Shown here: piece after piece, positions 7,709 to 17,267 of the stretch
Layout of the letters: each line of letters opens with the position of its first letter
Numbering within the stretch: the stretch's first letter is position 1
From: Deltaproteobacteria bacterium
GTDB taxonomy: Bacteria; Desulfobacterota; Syntrophia; Syntrophales; Smithellaceae
Assembly: GCA_025355175.1 (NCBI GenBank)
Contig: JANYAF010000069.1
Location: forward strand, 1 to 34,733
DNA length: 34,733 nt
Direction: 5' to 3'
Program-made: the position numbers and the translations under genes
The notes under the pieces: model-generated
Database searches by the model: none
What the model was told of the DNA's origin: nothing
Seen by the model: only the letters and a program-made list of their open reading frames with translations

Positions 7709-8608
7709 ATGATGACAGACCACAACGCTGATTCCAATTTAATTGATTTAAAGACGGCGCGGGAAAATTCAGGACTGACCCTGAAGAAGTTGTTTGAGCG
7801 CACACGGGTCAGTGTGGTCAATCTGGAGGCCATTGAAAACGGCAATTTTCATTTACTGCCCATCCCGATATGCACTCGAAACTTCATCAAAACATACGCC
7901 GATGCTTTGGGCGTGGACAGCAAGCCTGTTTTACAGCGCTACGAAAATTACCTGCAAGCGCTACAAATGAAAGAAAAAGAACAGACAACAGAACAACTTC
8001 CCCATGCGTCTCTGTTTACAGGGCTGGGCCGGCATAAAGCCTACCTGTGGATCCTGTGCATCGTCATTGTTTTTGCAGCCGTAGCCTTTTTTGTGAGCAT
8101 CTATAATAAACCGGTACCGGAAACACCTCAAAAAACCGAGGCACCAAAAGAGGCCGTGATTCCTGATACCAACGTACAGAATTTGGCGCAGCCGGATAAG
8201 TTTCCGATCTCCATCAATCTGCCCATACCGGAGAAGTTAATCACGGCAAATCAAGCAGGCAACGAAAAAAAACAGCCGGCACAGAAAATAACCGAAGCGC
8301 AGACCGGAAGCACCCCAGCACCTGCCGTGACGCCTAAAAATAACAAACCCAAAGTCGAGACGCTTACCCATGGTGAAAAACAGTTTGTCCTGATTATTCA
8401 CGCCACCGAAAAAACATGGATCCGGATTCAAGTCGATGACAAAGAACCTTTTCAGGTCTTACTTGATGCCGGAGAAAAAATTTCACATAAAGCGGCGCGT
8501 TTTAATATGGACATCGGCAATGCTGGCGGAGTCAAAATACAGTTTGACGGAAAACCCATAGACAATTTAGGCAAATCGGGACAGGTTACCCATTTGCGGT
8601 TACCATAA
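7709..8608 (+). CDS. RodZ-like helix-turn-helix membrane protein
   Basis: The 299-residue protein has the RodZ layout. An N-terminal HTH domain (about residues 10-80) includes LKTARENSGLTLKKLFERT and the IPICTRNFIKTYADALG stretch typical of HTH_25. A linker and one membrane helix (about 111-132) follow. Then comes a Pro/Lys-rich periplasmic linker and a C-terminal DUF4115-type beta domain (about 225-299, beginning with FVLIIHATEKTWIRIQVDD). RodZ links MreB to the cell-wall machinery in rod-shaped cells. The start is uncertain: the frame is open back to a TTG at 7649, and ATGs at 7688, 7709 and 7712 are possible. I chose 7709 because the HTH domain begins shortly after it. tatA follows 27 bases downstream. 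No mreB is nearby. Confidence 0.8.
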   Translation: MMTDHNADSNLIDLKTARENSGLTLKKLFERTRVSVVNLEAIENGNFHLLPIPICTRNFIKTYADALGVDSKPVLQRYENYLQALQMKEKEQTTEQLPHASLFTGLGRHKAYLWILCIVIVFAAVAFFVSIYNKPVPETPQKTEAPKEAVIPDTNVQNLAQPDKFPISINLPIPEKLITANQAGNEKKQPAQKITEAQTGSTPAPAVTPKNNKPKVETLTHGEKQFVLIIHATEKTWIRIQVDDKEPFQVLLDAGEKISHKAARFNMDIGNAGGVKIQFDGKPIDNLGKSGQVTHLRLP

Positions 8609-8635
8609 AACAACAAAAACGAAAGAGGTAATATT

Positions 8636-8818
8636 ATGTTTGGAATAGGAATACCGGAGCTACTGATTATATTGGTTATTATTCTTATTATTTTCGGGGT
8701 CGGAAAGCTTCCGGAAATTGGCTCAGCCCTGGGTAAAGGGATTAAGAATTTCAAGAAATCCGTCTCCGACCAAAACGACACAACCGGCACATCCATTAAA
8801 AAAGAGGAAGATAAATAG
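8636..8818 (+). CDS. tatA: Sec-independent protein translocase TatA/TatE
   Basis: This 60-residue protein is a pore-forming subunit of the twin-arginine translocase, which exports folded proteins. It has the hallmark short N-terminal membrane helix (residues 8-20), the hinge [10 protein letters not shown], an amphipathic helix ([13 protein letters not shown]) and a charged polar tail. An AGAGGT ribosome binding site lies 8 bases upstream. tatB and tatC are not in the window. It is probably co-transcribed with the rodZ-like gene before it. Confidence 0.93.
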   Translation: MFGIGIPELLIILVIILIIFGVGKLPEIGSALGKGIKNFKKSVSDQNDTTGTSIKKEEDK

Positions 8819-8866
8819 CCCCGGGCTCTTGTTAACGATTATCGATAAAAGATAAAAGTTTAAACG

Positions 8867-9277
8867 TTAAAAGGGAACATCTTCCATCGGCGTACCGCTG
8901 TTCGATGTGTGAGACGCATCCGGTGTAACGTCATCGCCTGCTTTGGTCTGTCCCTTGGAATCCAGCATCTTCATGTCATTGGCCACGATCTCCGTCGTGT
9001 AACGCTTCACGCCTTCTTTGTCTTCCCAGTTGCGGGTTTGAATGCGCCCTTCGATAAAAACCAGTTTTCCCTTCACCAGATAGTTGCCGCAAATCTCAGC
9101 CAGCTTGCCGAAAGTAACAATCCGGTGCCATTCGGTTTTCTGAACCTTCTCCCCGCTTTTATCTTTCCACTGCTCATCGGTGGCCAGGTTGAAGTTGGTA
9201 ACCATCGTTCCATCTGGTGTATATCGAACTTCCGGATCCTTGCCCAGCCTGCCGACCAATATCGCCTTGTTGATCAT
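8867..9277 (-). CDS. ssb: Single-stranded DNA-binding protein
   Basis: SSB binds single-stranded DNA during replication and repair. The protein is 136 residues with the OB-fold start [20 protein letters not shown], the motifs [15 protein letters not shown] and [13 protein letters not shown], a short linker, and the acidic C-terminal tip MEDVPF that docks partner proteins. The frame is open for 21 more codons upstream, but ATG 9277 fits the family start and has a strong GGGGAAG site. The gene is divergent from lysS and has its own promoter at 9308-9336. Confidence 0.95.
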   Translation of the reverse strand: MINKAILVGRLGKDPEVRYTPDGTMVTNFNLATDEQWKDKSGEKVQKTEWHRIVTFGKLAEICGNYLVKGKLVFIEGRIQTRNWEDKEGVKRYTTEIVANDMKMLDSKGQTKAGDDVTPDASHTSNSGTPMEDVPF

Positions 9278-9307
9278 TTTCTTCCCCCCTGTAAATAAAG
9301 TGGCTGC

Positions 9308-9336
9308 ATCATACATAACAACTGTCCTGGAGGCAA
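9308..9336 (-). promoter_or_regulatory. Predicted sigma-70 promoter of ssb
   Basis: On the minus strand TTGCCT (complement of 9331-9336) and TATGAT (complement of 9308-9313) stand exactly 17 bases apart. The matches are 4/6 and 5/6. The pair lies about 30 bases upstream of the ssb start codon. Confidence 0.5.
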
Positions 9337-9393
9337 ACACATTTTTTGTTCATTTGATGCTGGATACACCATGTGCCCAGACCACAATCATGC

Positions 9394-9422
9394 TTGACTA
9401 ATCATCAAAAAGAATATAGTTA
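9394..9422 (+). promoter_or_regulatory. Possible promoter of the lysS-to-wzi block
   Basis: TTGACT at 9394-9399 is followed by AT-rich sequence. TATAGT at 9415 would give a short 15-base spacer, and TAGTTA at 9417 a normal 17-base spacer. The site is about 30 bases before lysS. The -10 element is ambiguous, so the call is weak. Confidence 0.3.
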
Positions 9423-9449
9423 AATGGACTTTAAAAAAGTGGAGAAATT

Positions 9450-10931
9450 ATGGAAGACAATGATCTTTTAAAGGTTCGCCTGGAAAAAATTGCGGCCTTG
9501 AAAGCAGCAGGTGTGGATTTATATCCCAATGATGTAAAGCCCCAAAATACAACGACTCAGATCATGGCCCAGTTCGGCGACACAGACAGCGAAACGCTGG
9601 CGCAATTGACACAAAAATTTTCGATTGCCGGGCGATTGATGGCCGTGCGCAACTTCGGCAAAGCGGCTTTCGTCAAGATTCAGGACCGCAAAGGTCAGAT
9701 GCAATGCTATATTGCTAAAAACATCATCAGTGAGCAGGATTTTTTTATATTTAAAAAGCTGGATATAGGCGACATTATTTATGTTTCAGGAAAGCTCTTC
9801 CGGACCAAAACCAATGAATTGACTGTTGAGGTTGAATCATTACGCTTAATGGCCAAATCGATTCATCCTCTGCCGGAAAAATGGCATGGTCTGACGGACA
9901 TTGAAACCCGCTACCGGCAGCGGCATCTGGATTTAATATCCAGCCCGGCGGTCAAAGAAATCTTTTATCGGCGCAGCCTGATCATCAAACTGATGCGGCA
10001 ATTCATGGATACGCATGATTTTCTGGAAGTGGAAACCCCCATGATGCAGCCGCGAGCCGGCGGCGCCGTCGCCCGGCCGTTTAAAACCCATCACAACGCG
10101 CTGGATCAGGATCTCTACCTGCGGATTGCCCCTGAGCTTTATCTAAAACGTCTGGTGACCGGCGGACTCGAAAGAGTTTATGAAATCAACCGCAACTTCC
10201 GTAACGAAGGCATCTCCACCTTTCACAATCCTGAATTCACCATGATGGAGTTTTACTGGAGCTACGCGACTTACGAGGATTTGATGTCCTTTACGGAAGA
10301 GTTATTCGGTTTTATCGCCAAGAATATTTTCGAGGGACTCAAGTTCACCTATCAAGGCACGGAGATTGATTTAACACCGCCCTGGCGGCGGCTCACTGTC
10401 AAAGATGCTCTTTTGCAAATAGCCGGCATGGATCCTGCCGACCTTACCGATTCCGCAAGAGCCATTGCTTTCGCCCGCAAAATCGACTGCGATGCAAAAG
10501 AAACTGACCCACTGGGGAAGATTCTTATGGCCATTTTCGACGAAGTGGTCGAAAAAAAGCTTGTCCAGCCGACATTTGTCACTCAGTATCCGGTCGCCGT
10601 ATCCCCTCTATCCCGAAGGTCCAACACCGAACCGGAACTTGTTGATCGTTTTGAGCTCTATATTTCAGGCAGAGAAATCGCCAACGCCTTTTCCGAGTTA
10701 AACGATCCGGTCGATCAGCGCGATCGATTCGTCCAGCAGATCAAAGAGCGGGAAGCGGGCGATGATGAAGTCCACGAAATGGATGAAGACTATATCCGTG
10801 CGCTGGAATACGGCATGCCGCCGACAGCCGGAGAAGGAATCGGCATCGACCGGCTGATCATGCTTTTTACCGATTCCGCATCCATTCGGGACGTTATTCT
10901 GTTCCCGCTTTTGAGAACCAAACAGGAATGA
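9450..10931 (+). CDS. lysS: Lysine--tRNA ligase, class II
   Basis: This enzyme charges tRNA-Lys with lysine. The 493-residue protein has an N-terminal OB-fold anticodon-binding domain (about residues 55-145) and a class II catalytic core. Motif 2 is FRNEGISTFHNPEFTMMEFY and motif 3 is GEGIGIDRLIML, followed by the family's C-terminal DVILFPLLR. Length is normal. A GGAGA site precedes the ATG. It is the first gene of the long plus-strand envelope block; the gap to lolC/E is 60 bases with no clear terminator, so read-through into the envelope genes is plausible. Confidence 0.96.
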   Translation: MEDNDLLKVRLEKIAALKAAGVDLYPNDVKPQNTTTQIMAQFGDTDSETLAQLTQKFSIAGRLMAVRNFGKAAFVKIQDRKGQMQCYIAKNIISEQDFFIFKKLDIGDIIYVSGKLFRTKTNELTVEVESLRLMAKSIHPLPEKWHGLTDIETRYRQRHLDLISSPAVKEIFYRRSLIIKLMRQFMDTHDFLEVETPMMQPRAGGAVARPFKTHHNALDQDLYLRIAPELYLKRLVTGGLERVYEINRNFRNEGISTFHNPEFTMMEFYWSYATYEDLMSFTEELFGFIAKNIFEGLKFTYQGTEIDLTPPWRRLTVKDALLQIAGMDPADLTDSARAIAFARKIDCDAKETDPLGKILMAIFDEVVEKKLVQPTFVTQYPVAVSPLSRRSNTEPELVDRFELYISGREIANAFSELNDPVDQRDRFVQQIKEREAGDDEVHEMDEDYIRALEYGMPPTAGEGIGIDRLIMLFTDSASIRDVILFPLLRTKQE

Positions 10932-10991
10932 GATACGCGCCAAAACTTATGCAGCTCTAAAACCAGCTGTTTCCCAACAGGATGTTGTTTA

Positions 10992-12278
10992 ATGCCTTAC
11001 GAATTTTTTATCAGCAGACGATATATGAGAGCGAAACGCAAGCAGGTTTTTGTTTCGATCATCACCTTTATATCGATTTTTGGCATTTTCCTGGGCGTAG
11101 CCGCGCTCATTATCGTGCTGGCCGTCATGAACGGGTTTGAAGAAGATCTGCGGACAAAAATTTTAGGCATCAAGTCTCATATCGAAGTCACCGCGGATAT
11201 GGCCGGTCCGATAAAAAATTATACCCCCGTCCGCGAGGCAATCGATAAAATCCCGGGCGTTGTCGCGTCCACGCCCTTTATTTATACGCAGGCCATGATT
11301 CGCAGTGGCAACGGCGTCACCGGCGTCGTGATCCGCGGTCTGGATACCCAAACCGCGCCGAAAGTTCTCAATCTGGGGAAAATCCGGGAAGGCCAACTCG
11401 AATATCTCAATAAAATTCCCGACGGCGTATTGAAAGAACTGTCCGCCGAAGACAAGGGCCTGACCGGCATCATGATTGGCAAGGAAATGGCTCGGAATCT
11501 GGGGCTTTTTCTTTATGATACCATCACGATTATTTCGCCAACGGGTGGGATTGCCACACCGATGGGGGTGGTGCCCCGCATGAAGAAATTTGTCGTGGTC
11601 GGGATTTTCGAATCGGGATTTTATGAATACGATTCCACACTGGCCTTTTTGTCTCTGAAAAGTTGCCAGGAATTCCTAGACATGGGCGATACAGTTTCAG
11701 GCGTGGATATCGTCGTCCATGATATCTATAAGGCGGATGTCATCGCCCGCAACATTCAGAGTAAGCTGGGCTTTCCCTTCTTTGCGCAAAACTGGATGCA
11801 GATGAATAAAAACCTGTTTTCAGCCCTGAAGCTGGAGAAACGTGTCATGTTTATCATTCTAAGCTTGATTGTACTGGTAGCCGCCTTCAACATCATCAGC
11901 GCGCTCATCATGATTGTTATGGAAAAGAACAAGGATATCGCTATCTTAAAGTCTATGGGGGCAACCGCTGCCACGATCATGAAGATCTTTATTTATCAGG
12001 GACTGATCGTCGGCGTGGTCGGAACATTTTTCGGATGTATCGCCGGCCTCACCATCGCATTGAATTTGCAGAAAATTTCTCTTTTGGTGGAGAAAATTTT
12101 TAACTTTAAAATTCTGCCCGGCGATGTGTATTACTTAAGCGAACTTCCCTCGAAAGTGAATTACAGTGACGTGGTCGTTATTGTCATAGGCACGCTCACG
12201 ATTTGTTTCCTGTCCACCATTTACCCCGCGCTGAGAGCTTCCAAACTGGACCCGGCGGAAGCCTTGAGATACGAATAA
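10992..12278 (+). CDS. Lipoprotein-releasing system permease LolC/LolE family
   Basis: This is the inner-membrane permease that, with LolD, extracts outer-membrane lipoproteins. The 428-residue protein has the family start PYEFFISRRYMRAKRKQVFV, a first membrane helix at about 22-45, the VMNGFEEDLRTKILG motif, a MacB-like periplasmic domain (about 50-270) and three C-terminal membrane helices of the FtsX type. The end LSTIYPALRASKLDPAEALR is diagnostic. Only one permease gene is present where E. coli has lolC and lolE, so the transporter may be a homodimer (LolF-like). lolD follows after 22 bases; lolA and lolB are not here. Confidence 0.92.
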   Translation: MPYEFFISRRYMRAKRKQVFVSIITFISIFGIFLGVAALIIVLAVMNGFEEDLRTKILGIKSHIEVTADMAGPIKNYTPVREAIDKIPGVVASTPFIYTQAMIRSGNGVTGVVIRGLDTQTAPKVLNLGKIREGQLEYLNKIPDGVLKELSAEDKGLTGIMIGKEMARNLGLFLYDTITIISPTGGIATPMGVVPRMKKFVVVGIFESGFYEYDSTLAFLSLKSCQEFLDMGDTVSGVDIVVHDIYKADVIARNIQSKLGFPFFAQNWMQMNKNLFSALKLEKRVMFIILSLIVLVAAFNIISALIMIVMEKNKDIAILKSMGATAATIMKIFIYQGLIVGVVGTFFGCIAGLTIALNLQKISLLVEKIFNFKILPGDVYYLSELPSKVNYSDVVVIVIGTLTICFLSTIYPALRASKLDPAEALRYE

Positions 12279-12300
12279 TATACCGGACACAACTGCTGAT

Positions 12301-12963
12301 ATGATATTACTTACAAATTTATCGAAGACTTTTATAAAAGACGGCAACAAAATTGAAGTCTTGCGGAATTTAAATTTGGAGATTAAAAAAGGGGATTCCC
12401 TGGCTGTCGTTGGCGTTTCGGGAGCCGGCAAAAGTACGCTCATCCATATCTTGGGCACGCTGGATCATCCGACATCCGGCACACTTTCCATTGCCAGTAA
12501 AAATGTTTTTGAGTGGAACGAAAAGAAAATCGCCGCGTTCCGCAATTCGACGATCGGTTTCGTCTTTCAATTAAATAATCTGCTGCCGGAGTTCAGCGCG
12601 CTGGAAAACACCATGATGCCGGCCCTCATCAGCGGTATGCCGAAGAAACAGGCCATTGAAAAGGCGAGCCAATTACTCGCGGAAGTCGGGCTGGACCATC
12701 GACTGAAACATAAACCGGGCGAACTCTCCGGCGGAGAGCAGCAACGCGTGGCCATCGCCCGTGCTTTGGTGATGGAACCGGAAATTCTGCTGGCGGACGA
12801 ACCAACAGGAAATCTTGACACGGAAACAGGAAAAAAAATAGAAGACATCCTGGTTAATTTAAATATCATAAAAAAAATAACATTAATTGTTGTCACGCAC
12901 AACAAACTGCTGGCCGACAGGATGTCCGGCAGAATCGGATTGCGCGACGGGAAGATTTTATGA
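12301..12963 (+). CDS. lolD: Lipoprotein-releasing system ATP-binding protein LolD
   Basis: This is the ATPase of the lipoprotein release complex, 220 residues. Walker A is GVSGAGKST (38-46), the signature is LSGGE (142-146), Walker B is ILLADE (162-167), and the H-loop is VTHN. It has the LolD/MacB-type [15 protein letters not shown] stretch. It directly follows the LolC/E permease gene, and its stop overlaps the bamA start in an ATGA (12960-12963), so lipoprotein release and outer-membrane assembly are translationally coupled here. Confidence 0.94.
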   Translation: MILLTNLSKTFIKDGNKIEVLRNLNLEIKKGDSLAVVGVSGAGKSTLIHILGTLDHPTSGTLSIASKNVFEWNEKKIAAFRNSTIGFVFQLNNLLPEFSALENTMMPALISGMPKKQAIEKASQLLAEVGLDHRLKHKPGELSGGEQQRVAIARALVMEPEILLADEPTGNLDTETGKKIEDILVNLNIIKKITLIVVTHNKLLADRMSGRIGLRDGKIL

Positions 12964-15611
12964 TTTCTAATAAAAACACATTCAAAATAATCTTAACTCT
13001 CTTTCTTGTTCTTCTTTGCTTTCTGGCAGAAGCTCAAGCCGAAAACCTCAAGAAAATAAGCATCCTGCCTTTTGACGTTCACGCGAGCGTCGAAGGCGGC
13101 ACGTTGCAAAAATCCGTTTACAGTCATCTGGAAAAAGAATTCCAGCGGGAAAGGAAAATTGAAGTTGTAGCGGCAGGTGGTTATGCCAAAAGCAGTGTTT
13201 TGCTTAGTAAAGACCAAGCCGTCGCAGCCGGGAAGGCCCTGGGGGTGGACTATGTGGTCACAGGCAGCATCACACAGTTCGGCGAGGCACTGAACATCGA
13301 CGCGCAAATTATCGATATTGCCCGAGAGACGATTTTACCGGCCGTGTCCATGCAGGGCAAGGGATCAGCGGGCTTGGAGGCGTTGGCGGGTGAACTGAAA
13401 ACGGCAATATTGGACCGCATGGGGCTTTTGGATAAAATTGCACGGATTGATATCACGGGCAACCGTAAAATCGGAGCAGACGCCATCAAACAGCAACTTA
13501 AGAGCAAGGCCGGCAACCCTTTGAACGAAGAGGATATCACCGCTGATATTAAAGCCATTTTCAAGATGGGATTATTTGTGGATGTCAGCGCGCAAGTGAC
13601 GACAGAGCCGCAAGGCAAAGTCATTACTTTCACCATTGCCGAAAAAGGACTGATATCGGAAATCCGGTTGATCGGCAACAAGAAACTGGACAAAGACGAC
13701 ATTTTGGGCGCCATGACCGTCAAGACAAGGCAAAGCCTCAATCAGGAAAAAATTAAAGAAGACATTCAAAAAATCAAAGCGCTTTATGACACCAAAGGGT
13801 ATTACAATGCGGAAATCAGCGACCGGCTGGAAAAAGACGGCCAAAAAGACATTGTCCTGATTCTGGACATTAAAGAGAATGACCGGGTCTATATCCGTTC
13901 CATCACGCTGGAGGGGAATGAATCTTTTTCCACAAAAGAGCTGGTCAAGATGATGACCACGACAGAGCGCACCCTGCTGGGCTTCATTACGGATACGGGC
14001 ATCCTGCAATCCCAGCAGATCAAACAGGATATTCAAAAATTAACCGCTTTTTATTTCAATAACGGTTTTGTCAACGCCCAGATCGGCGAACCGGCCATCA
14101 CGCACGACGCCAAAGGCATTTATATCAAGATCATCGTCAAGGAAGGCAAGCGGTTCAAAATCGGTAACGTGGAAATTTCCGGAGATTACCTGGAGAAACC
14201 CAGGGTCGATCTATTCGCGCTTTTAAAAACAAAATCGGGGAACTATTACGATCGGGAAGCGATCATGAAAGATATGGAAGCAATCACGCTTGCCGCCAAC
14301 GATGAAGGCTATGCGCATGCCGACGTGAATCCTAAAATCGCCTCTCGCGAAAAAGAACAACTGGTGGATGTGAACTTCCAAGTGACCAAAGGCAATCTTG
14401 TTCATATCGCCCGCATCGGCATTTCCGGCAATACGACCACGCGTGACAAAGTTATCCGGCGGCAGCTGTCCATCGTGGAAGGGGATTTGTATTCCTCAAG
14501 CAAGCTGAAAAACAGTTATGCCAGTTTAAATCAGTTGCGTTATTTTGAAGAAGTGGACTTTCAGACGGAAAAGGCGCCGGATAACAAAATGGATGTTAAT
14601 ATCCGCGTCAAAGAAAAAAACACGGGCATGTTCATGATCGGCGCGGGTTACAGTGCCGTTGATCAGGCCGTGATCATGGCACAGGTCGTCCAGCAGAATT
14701 TTCTGGGTTACGGACAGACGTTAAGCCTGAAAGCATCGCTCGGCTCCAAGACCAATAATTACGAGCTGTCCTTTACTGAACCCTGGCTTTTTGATTTGCC
14801 GCTGTGGTGCAAAGCGGACATCTGGAAATACAAAAAGGAATACGATTCCTATACGCTGGATACACGCGGCACCGGAGTAACCCTGGGCTATCCGCTTTGG
14901 TGGAAAATTGTTGGCTATGCCGGCTATAAGCTGAGCATAGACAATATTCAGGACGTCAATCAGTCGACCGCCTCTTCCTATATCAAGGCTCAGGCAGGCG
15001 AAAGAATCACCAGCGCTCTAACCTTCACGCTCGCCTACGATACGACCAACGACAACATGTTTCCCAGCAAGGGAGTCAAGACCAGCGTTTCCGTGCAACA
15101 CGCGGGCACCCCTTTGGGCGGCAACACAAATTTCACAAAATATTCTGGCGCCATTGCCGGTTATTACCCGCTCTTCTGGGATATTGTTATCAGCGCGAAA
15201 GGCCGAATCGGCTATCTGCAGAACAATGATGATCGTGACGACAGAATTCCGATTTACGAAAGATATGTTCTGGGCGGCATCAACTCTTTGCGCGGTTTGC
15301 GCTACGTCGGCCCGACCAATCCGGGAACCAGTGACGTCATCGGCGGCACCACCATGTTATCCTTCACCGCGGAAGTTGTTTTCCCCCTGATCAAAGACGC
15401 GGGCATAAAGGGCGTTTTCTTTTACGACGCAGGCAATACCTGGAACGGCGGGTACTATGTCGATGACTTAAGAATGACTTGTGGCACGGGCATTCGTTGG
15501 CAGTCCCCCATCGGACCCTTGCGGCTGGAATACGGCTACGTACTGGATCGCAAGGGATTGAATGACGACTCGATGGGCCGCTTTGAATTCACCATCGGTA
15601 TGTTCATGTAA
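12960..15611 (+). CDS. bamA: Outer membrane assembly factor BamA with an extra N-terminal TolB/CsgG-like domain
   Basis: BamA inserts beta-barrel proteins into the outer membrane. The protein is 883 residues, 70 to 80 longer than usual. A signal peptide (1-27, AQA/EN) is followed by an additional alpha/beta domain at about 31-155. That domain has a [10 protein letters not shown] first strand and the [20 protein letters not shown] pattern seen in TolB N-terminal, CsgG and FlgO-like domains. Five POTRA repeats follow (about 158-570), each opening with an I.I.GN-type strand such as [44 protein letters not shown] and [12 protein letters not shown]. The 16-strand barrel starts at about 575 and contains the [11 protein letters not shown] substrate-lid motif and a terminal aromatic strand (FEFTIGMFM). 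It is coupled to lolD by a 4-base overlap and followed by skp. Confidence 0.93.
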   Translation: MISNKNTFKIILTLFLVLLCFLAEAQAENLKKISILPFDVHASVEGGTLQKSVYSHLEKEFQRERKIEVVAAGGYAKSSVLLSKDQAVAAGKALGVDYVVTGSITQFGEALNIDAQIIDIARETILPAVSMQGKGSAGLEALAGELKTAILDRMGLLDKIARIDITGNRKIGADAIKQQLKSKAGNPLNEEDITADIKAIFKMGLFVDVSAQVTTEPQGKVITFTIAEKGLISEIRLIGNKKLDKDDILGAMTVKTRQSLNQEKIKEDIQKIKALYDTKGYYNAEISDRLEKDGQKDIVLILDIKENDRVYIRSITLEGNESFSTKELVKMMTTTERTLLGFITDTGILQSQQIKQDIQKLTAFYFNNGFVNAQIGEPAITHDAKGIYIKIIVKEGKRFKIGNVEISGDYLEKPRVDLFALLKTKSGNYYDREAIMKDMEAITLAANDEGYAHADVNPKIASREKEQLVDVNFQVTKGNLVHIARIGISGNTTTRDKVIRRQLSIVEGDLYSSSKLKNSYASLNQLRYFEEVDFQTEKAPDNKMDVNIRVKEKNTGMFMIGAGYSAVDQAVIMAQVVQQNFLGYGQTLSLKASLGSKTNNYELSFTEPWLFDLPLWCKADIWKYKKEYDSYTLDTRGTGVTLGYPLWWKIVGYAGYKLSIDNIQDVNQSTASSYIKAQAGERITSALTFTLAYDTTNDNMFPSKGVKTSVSVQHAGTPLGGNTNFTKYSGAIAGYYPLFWDIVISAKGRIGYLQNNDDRDDRIPIYERYVLGGINSLRGLRYVGPTNPGTSDVIGGTTMLSFTAEVVFPLIKDAGIKGVFFYDAGNTWNGGYYVDDLRMTCGTGIRWQSPIGPLRLEYGYVLDRKGLNDDSMGRFEFTIGMFM

Positions 15612-15617
15612 TAGAGC

Positions 15618-15638
15618 CAATGAAGACTGTCTTCATTG
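15618..15638 (+). other. Perfect hairpin between bamA and skp
   Basis: CAATGAAGA at 15618-15626 pairs perfectly with TCTTCATTG at 15630-15638 around a 3-base loop, 6 bases after the bamA stop. No U-run follows, so a strong intrinsic terminator is unlikely. It could be an mRNA 3'-end stabiliser or processing point that sets skp expression apart from bamA. Confidence 0.5.
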
Positions 15639-15676
15639 CTTGATAATAGACTAACCAACCGAGAGGAGATTTTAAA

Positions 15677-16207
15677 ATGAAAAAAAATATTTTTCTGATG
15701 GCAGGATTGGTCCTGCTTCTTATGGTCTGGGCAAACACATCCTTTGCCGCAGATCGGATCGGCTTTATCAACATTCAGGAGATTATTCAAAGCTCGAACA
15801 CCGGCAAAAAAGCAGCCGAAGAATTTAAAAAGCTCGTGGATAAAAAGCAAGTAAACATCAAAGACATGGAAAACGAAGTCAAAAAGATGAAAGACGAACT
15901 TGACAAACAAGGCGCCATTCTGACAGCCGGAGCCCGCAGCGATAAGGAAGCCGCCTATCAGAGAAAATTGCGCGATTACCAGATCCTCGTCGATGACACC
16001 AACAAGGAGCTCCAGAAACGTGATCAGGAATATTCACAGAAAATAATTCCCGATATACTGAAAGTCGTCCGGGCCATTGCTGAAAAGGAAAAATATGCTC
16101 TGATTCTGGATATCAGCACCATGCCGATGCCCTATCATGACAAGGCCAACGATATCAGCAAGAAAGTCATTGAAGACTTCAACAAAGCTCAAAACGTAAA
16201 AAAATAA
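15677..16207 (+). CDS. skp: Skp/OmpH-family periplasmic chaperone
   Basis: Skp holds unfolded outer-membrane proteins in the periplasm and passes them to BamA. The 176-residue protein has a signal peptide (1-24, SFA/AD), a DRIGFINIQEIIQSS beta strand, a long Lys/Glu/Asp-rich coiled-coil arm (about 45-130) and a C-terminal ALILDIS strand, the standard OmpH layout. An AGGAG site lies 9 bases before the ATG. It sits between bamA and lpxD, the classic order in proteobacteria. Confidence 0.92.
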   Translation: MKKNIFLMAGLVLLLMVWANTSFAADRIGFINIQEIIQSSNTGKKAAEEFKKLVDKKQVNIKDMENEVKKMKDELDKQGAILTAGARSDKEAAYQRKLRDYQILVDDTNKELQKRDQEYSQKIIPDILKVVRAIAEKEKYALILDISTMPMPYHDKANDISKKVIEDFNKAQNVKK

Positions 16208-16222
16208 CCTTCGTTGAATGAA

Positions 16223-17266
16223 ATGAAAAAAAGTATTCAGGAAATAGCCGCCATGATCGGCGGCGCCGTCCTCGGCGACAATAAGATGGTGATCAGCAAT
16301 ATCCGGCCGATTGACGAAGCAGGCATTGATGATCTGACCTTTATCGCCAATCCGAAATATTATAAAATGCTGGAAACGACGGGCGCGGGGGCCATCCTCG
16401 TACCGCCCGGAACCGTCAAACCGGATAAAAATCTGATTGTCGTAGCCGACCCCTATGCGGCCTTCGGGAAACTCCTGGCGGTGTTTTATCCGGTCGATCA
16501 TGGCCCGATCGGCGTCCATCCTGCTGCTTATATCGAAGAAGGCGCCTGGGTCTCACAGGAGGCGACTGTCTTACCCCGGGCTTTCGTAAGCTCGGGCGCC
16601 CGCATCGAAAAAGGCGCAGTTATATACCCCGGCGTGTTTATCGGCCGCAACACATCCGTCGGTGAAAATTCGATCCTTTACGCCAATGTCAGCGTTTATC
16701 AAAACTGCATCATTGGCCGCCGCGTGATTCTTCATTCCGGCGTCGTCATCGGCGCGGACGGTTTCGGCTTTGCCGCGCCCGGCGCGAACAACGCCAAAAT
16801 TCCCCAGGTCGGCATCGTTCAAATTGACGATGACGTGGAGCTTGGCGCCAACACCACCGTTGACCGGGCCACCCTGGGTAAAACCTGGATTCAACGGAAC
16901 GTGAAAATTGATAATCTTGTTCAGATTGCCCACAATGTCGTCATCGGTGAAAATTCGGCCATTGCCGCCCAGACTGGTATTTCGGGGTCCACCAAAGTAG
17001 GGTGCAGCGTCATCATCGGCGGACAGGTCGGCATTGTCGGTCATATTTCCATCGGAGATCATGCCATGATCGGCGCCTCCTCGGGCATTCACAAGGATAT
17101 CCCCGCAGGCCAGATTGGCGGCGGAAGGCCGTTTCTTCCCTACAAAGAATGGCTGAAAGTAGAATCCAGCAAGGTCAAGCTTCCGGAAATGCGCGCAAAA
17201 TTGGCACAACTGATCAAACAAGTAGAACAACTTGAAACAAAAATAAATAAACCAGGTGAAGATTAA
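16223..17266 (+). CDS. lpxD: UDP-3-O-acylglucosamine N-acyltransferase LpxD
   Basis: LpxD adds the second hydroxyacyl chain, at N2, in lipid A synthesis, using acyl-ACP. The 347-residue protein has an N-terminal uridine-binding domain (about 1-100), a left-handed beta-helix of hexapeptide repeats and a C-terminal helix. The catalytic His237 lies in [11 protein letters not shown], matching E. coli His239. A TTG at 16214 would add three residues; ATG 16223 fits the family start. It is followed by lpxA after a single base, so fabZ, which sits between these genes in many bacteria, is absent. Confidence 0.95.
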   Translation: MKKSIQEIAAMIGGAVLGDNKMVISNIRPIDEAGIDDLTFIANPKYYKMLETTGAGAILVPPGTVKPDKNLIVVADPYAAFGKLLAVFYPVDHGPIGVHPAAYIEEGAWVSQEATVLPRAFVSSGARIEKGAVIYPGVFIGRNTSVGENSILYANVSVYQNCIIGRRVILHSGVVIGADGFGFAAPGANNAKIPQVGIVQIDDDVELGANTTVDRATLGKTWIQRNVKIDNLVQIAHNVVIGENSAIAAQTGISGSTKVGCSVIIGGQVGIVGHISIGDHAMIGASSGIHKDIPAGQIGGGRPFLPYKEWLKVESSKVKLPEMRAKLAQLIKQVEQLETKINKPGED

Positions 17267-17267
17267 A

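Noticed and set aside
9278..9340. N-terminal extension of ssb to an upstream start
   Set aside because: The 21 extra residues do not match SSB starts and would overlap the predicted promoter, while ATG 9277 has a strong ribosome binding site.
16571..17230. A 219-codon open frame on the minus strand opposite lpxD
   Set aside because: It lies wholly inside an unmistakable hexapeptide-repeat gene. Repeated codon patterns in such genes keep the antisense frame open; there is no ribosome binding site or family motif.
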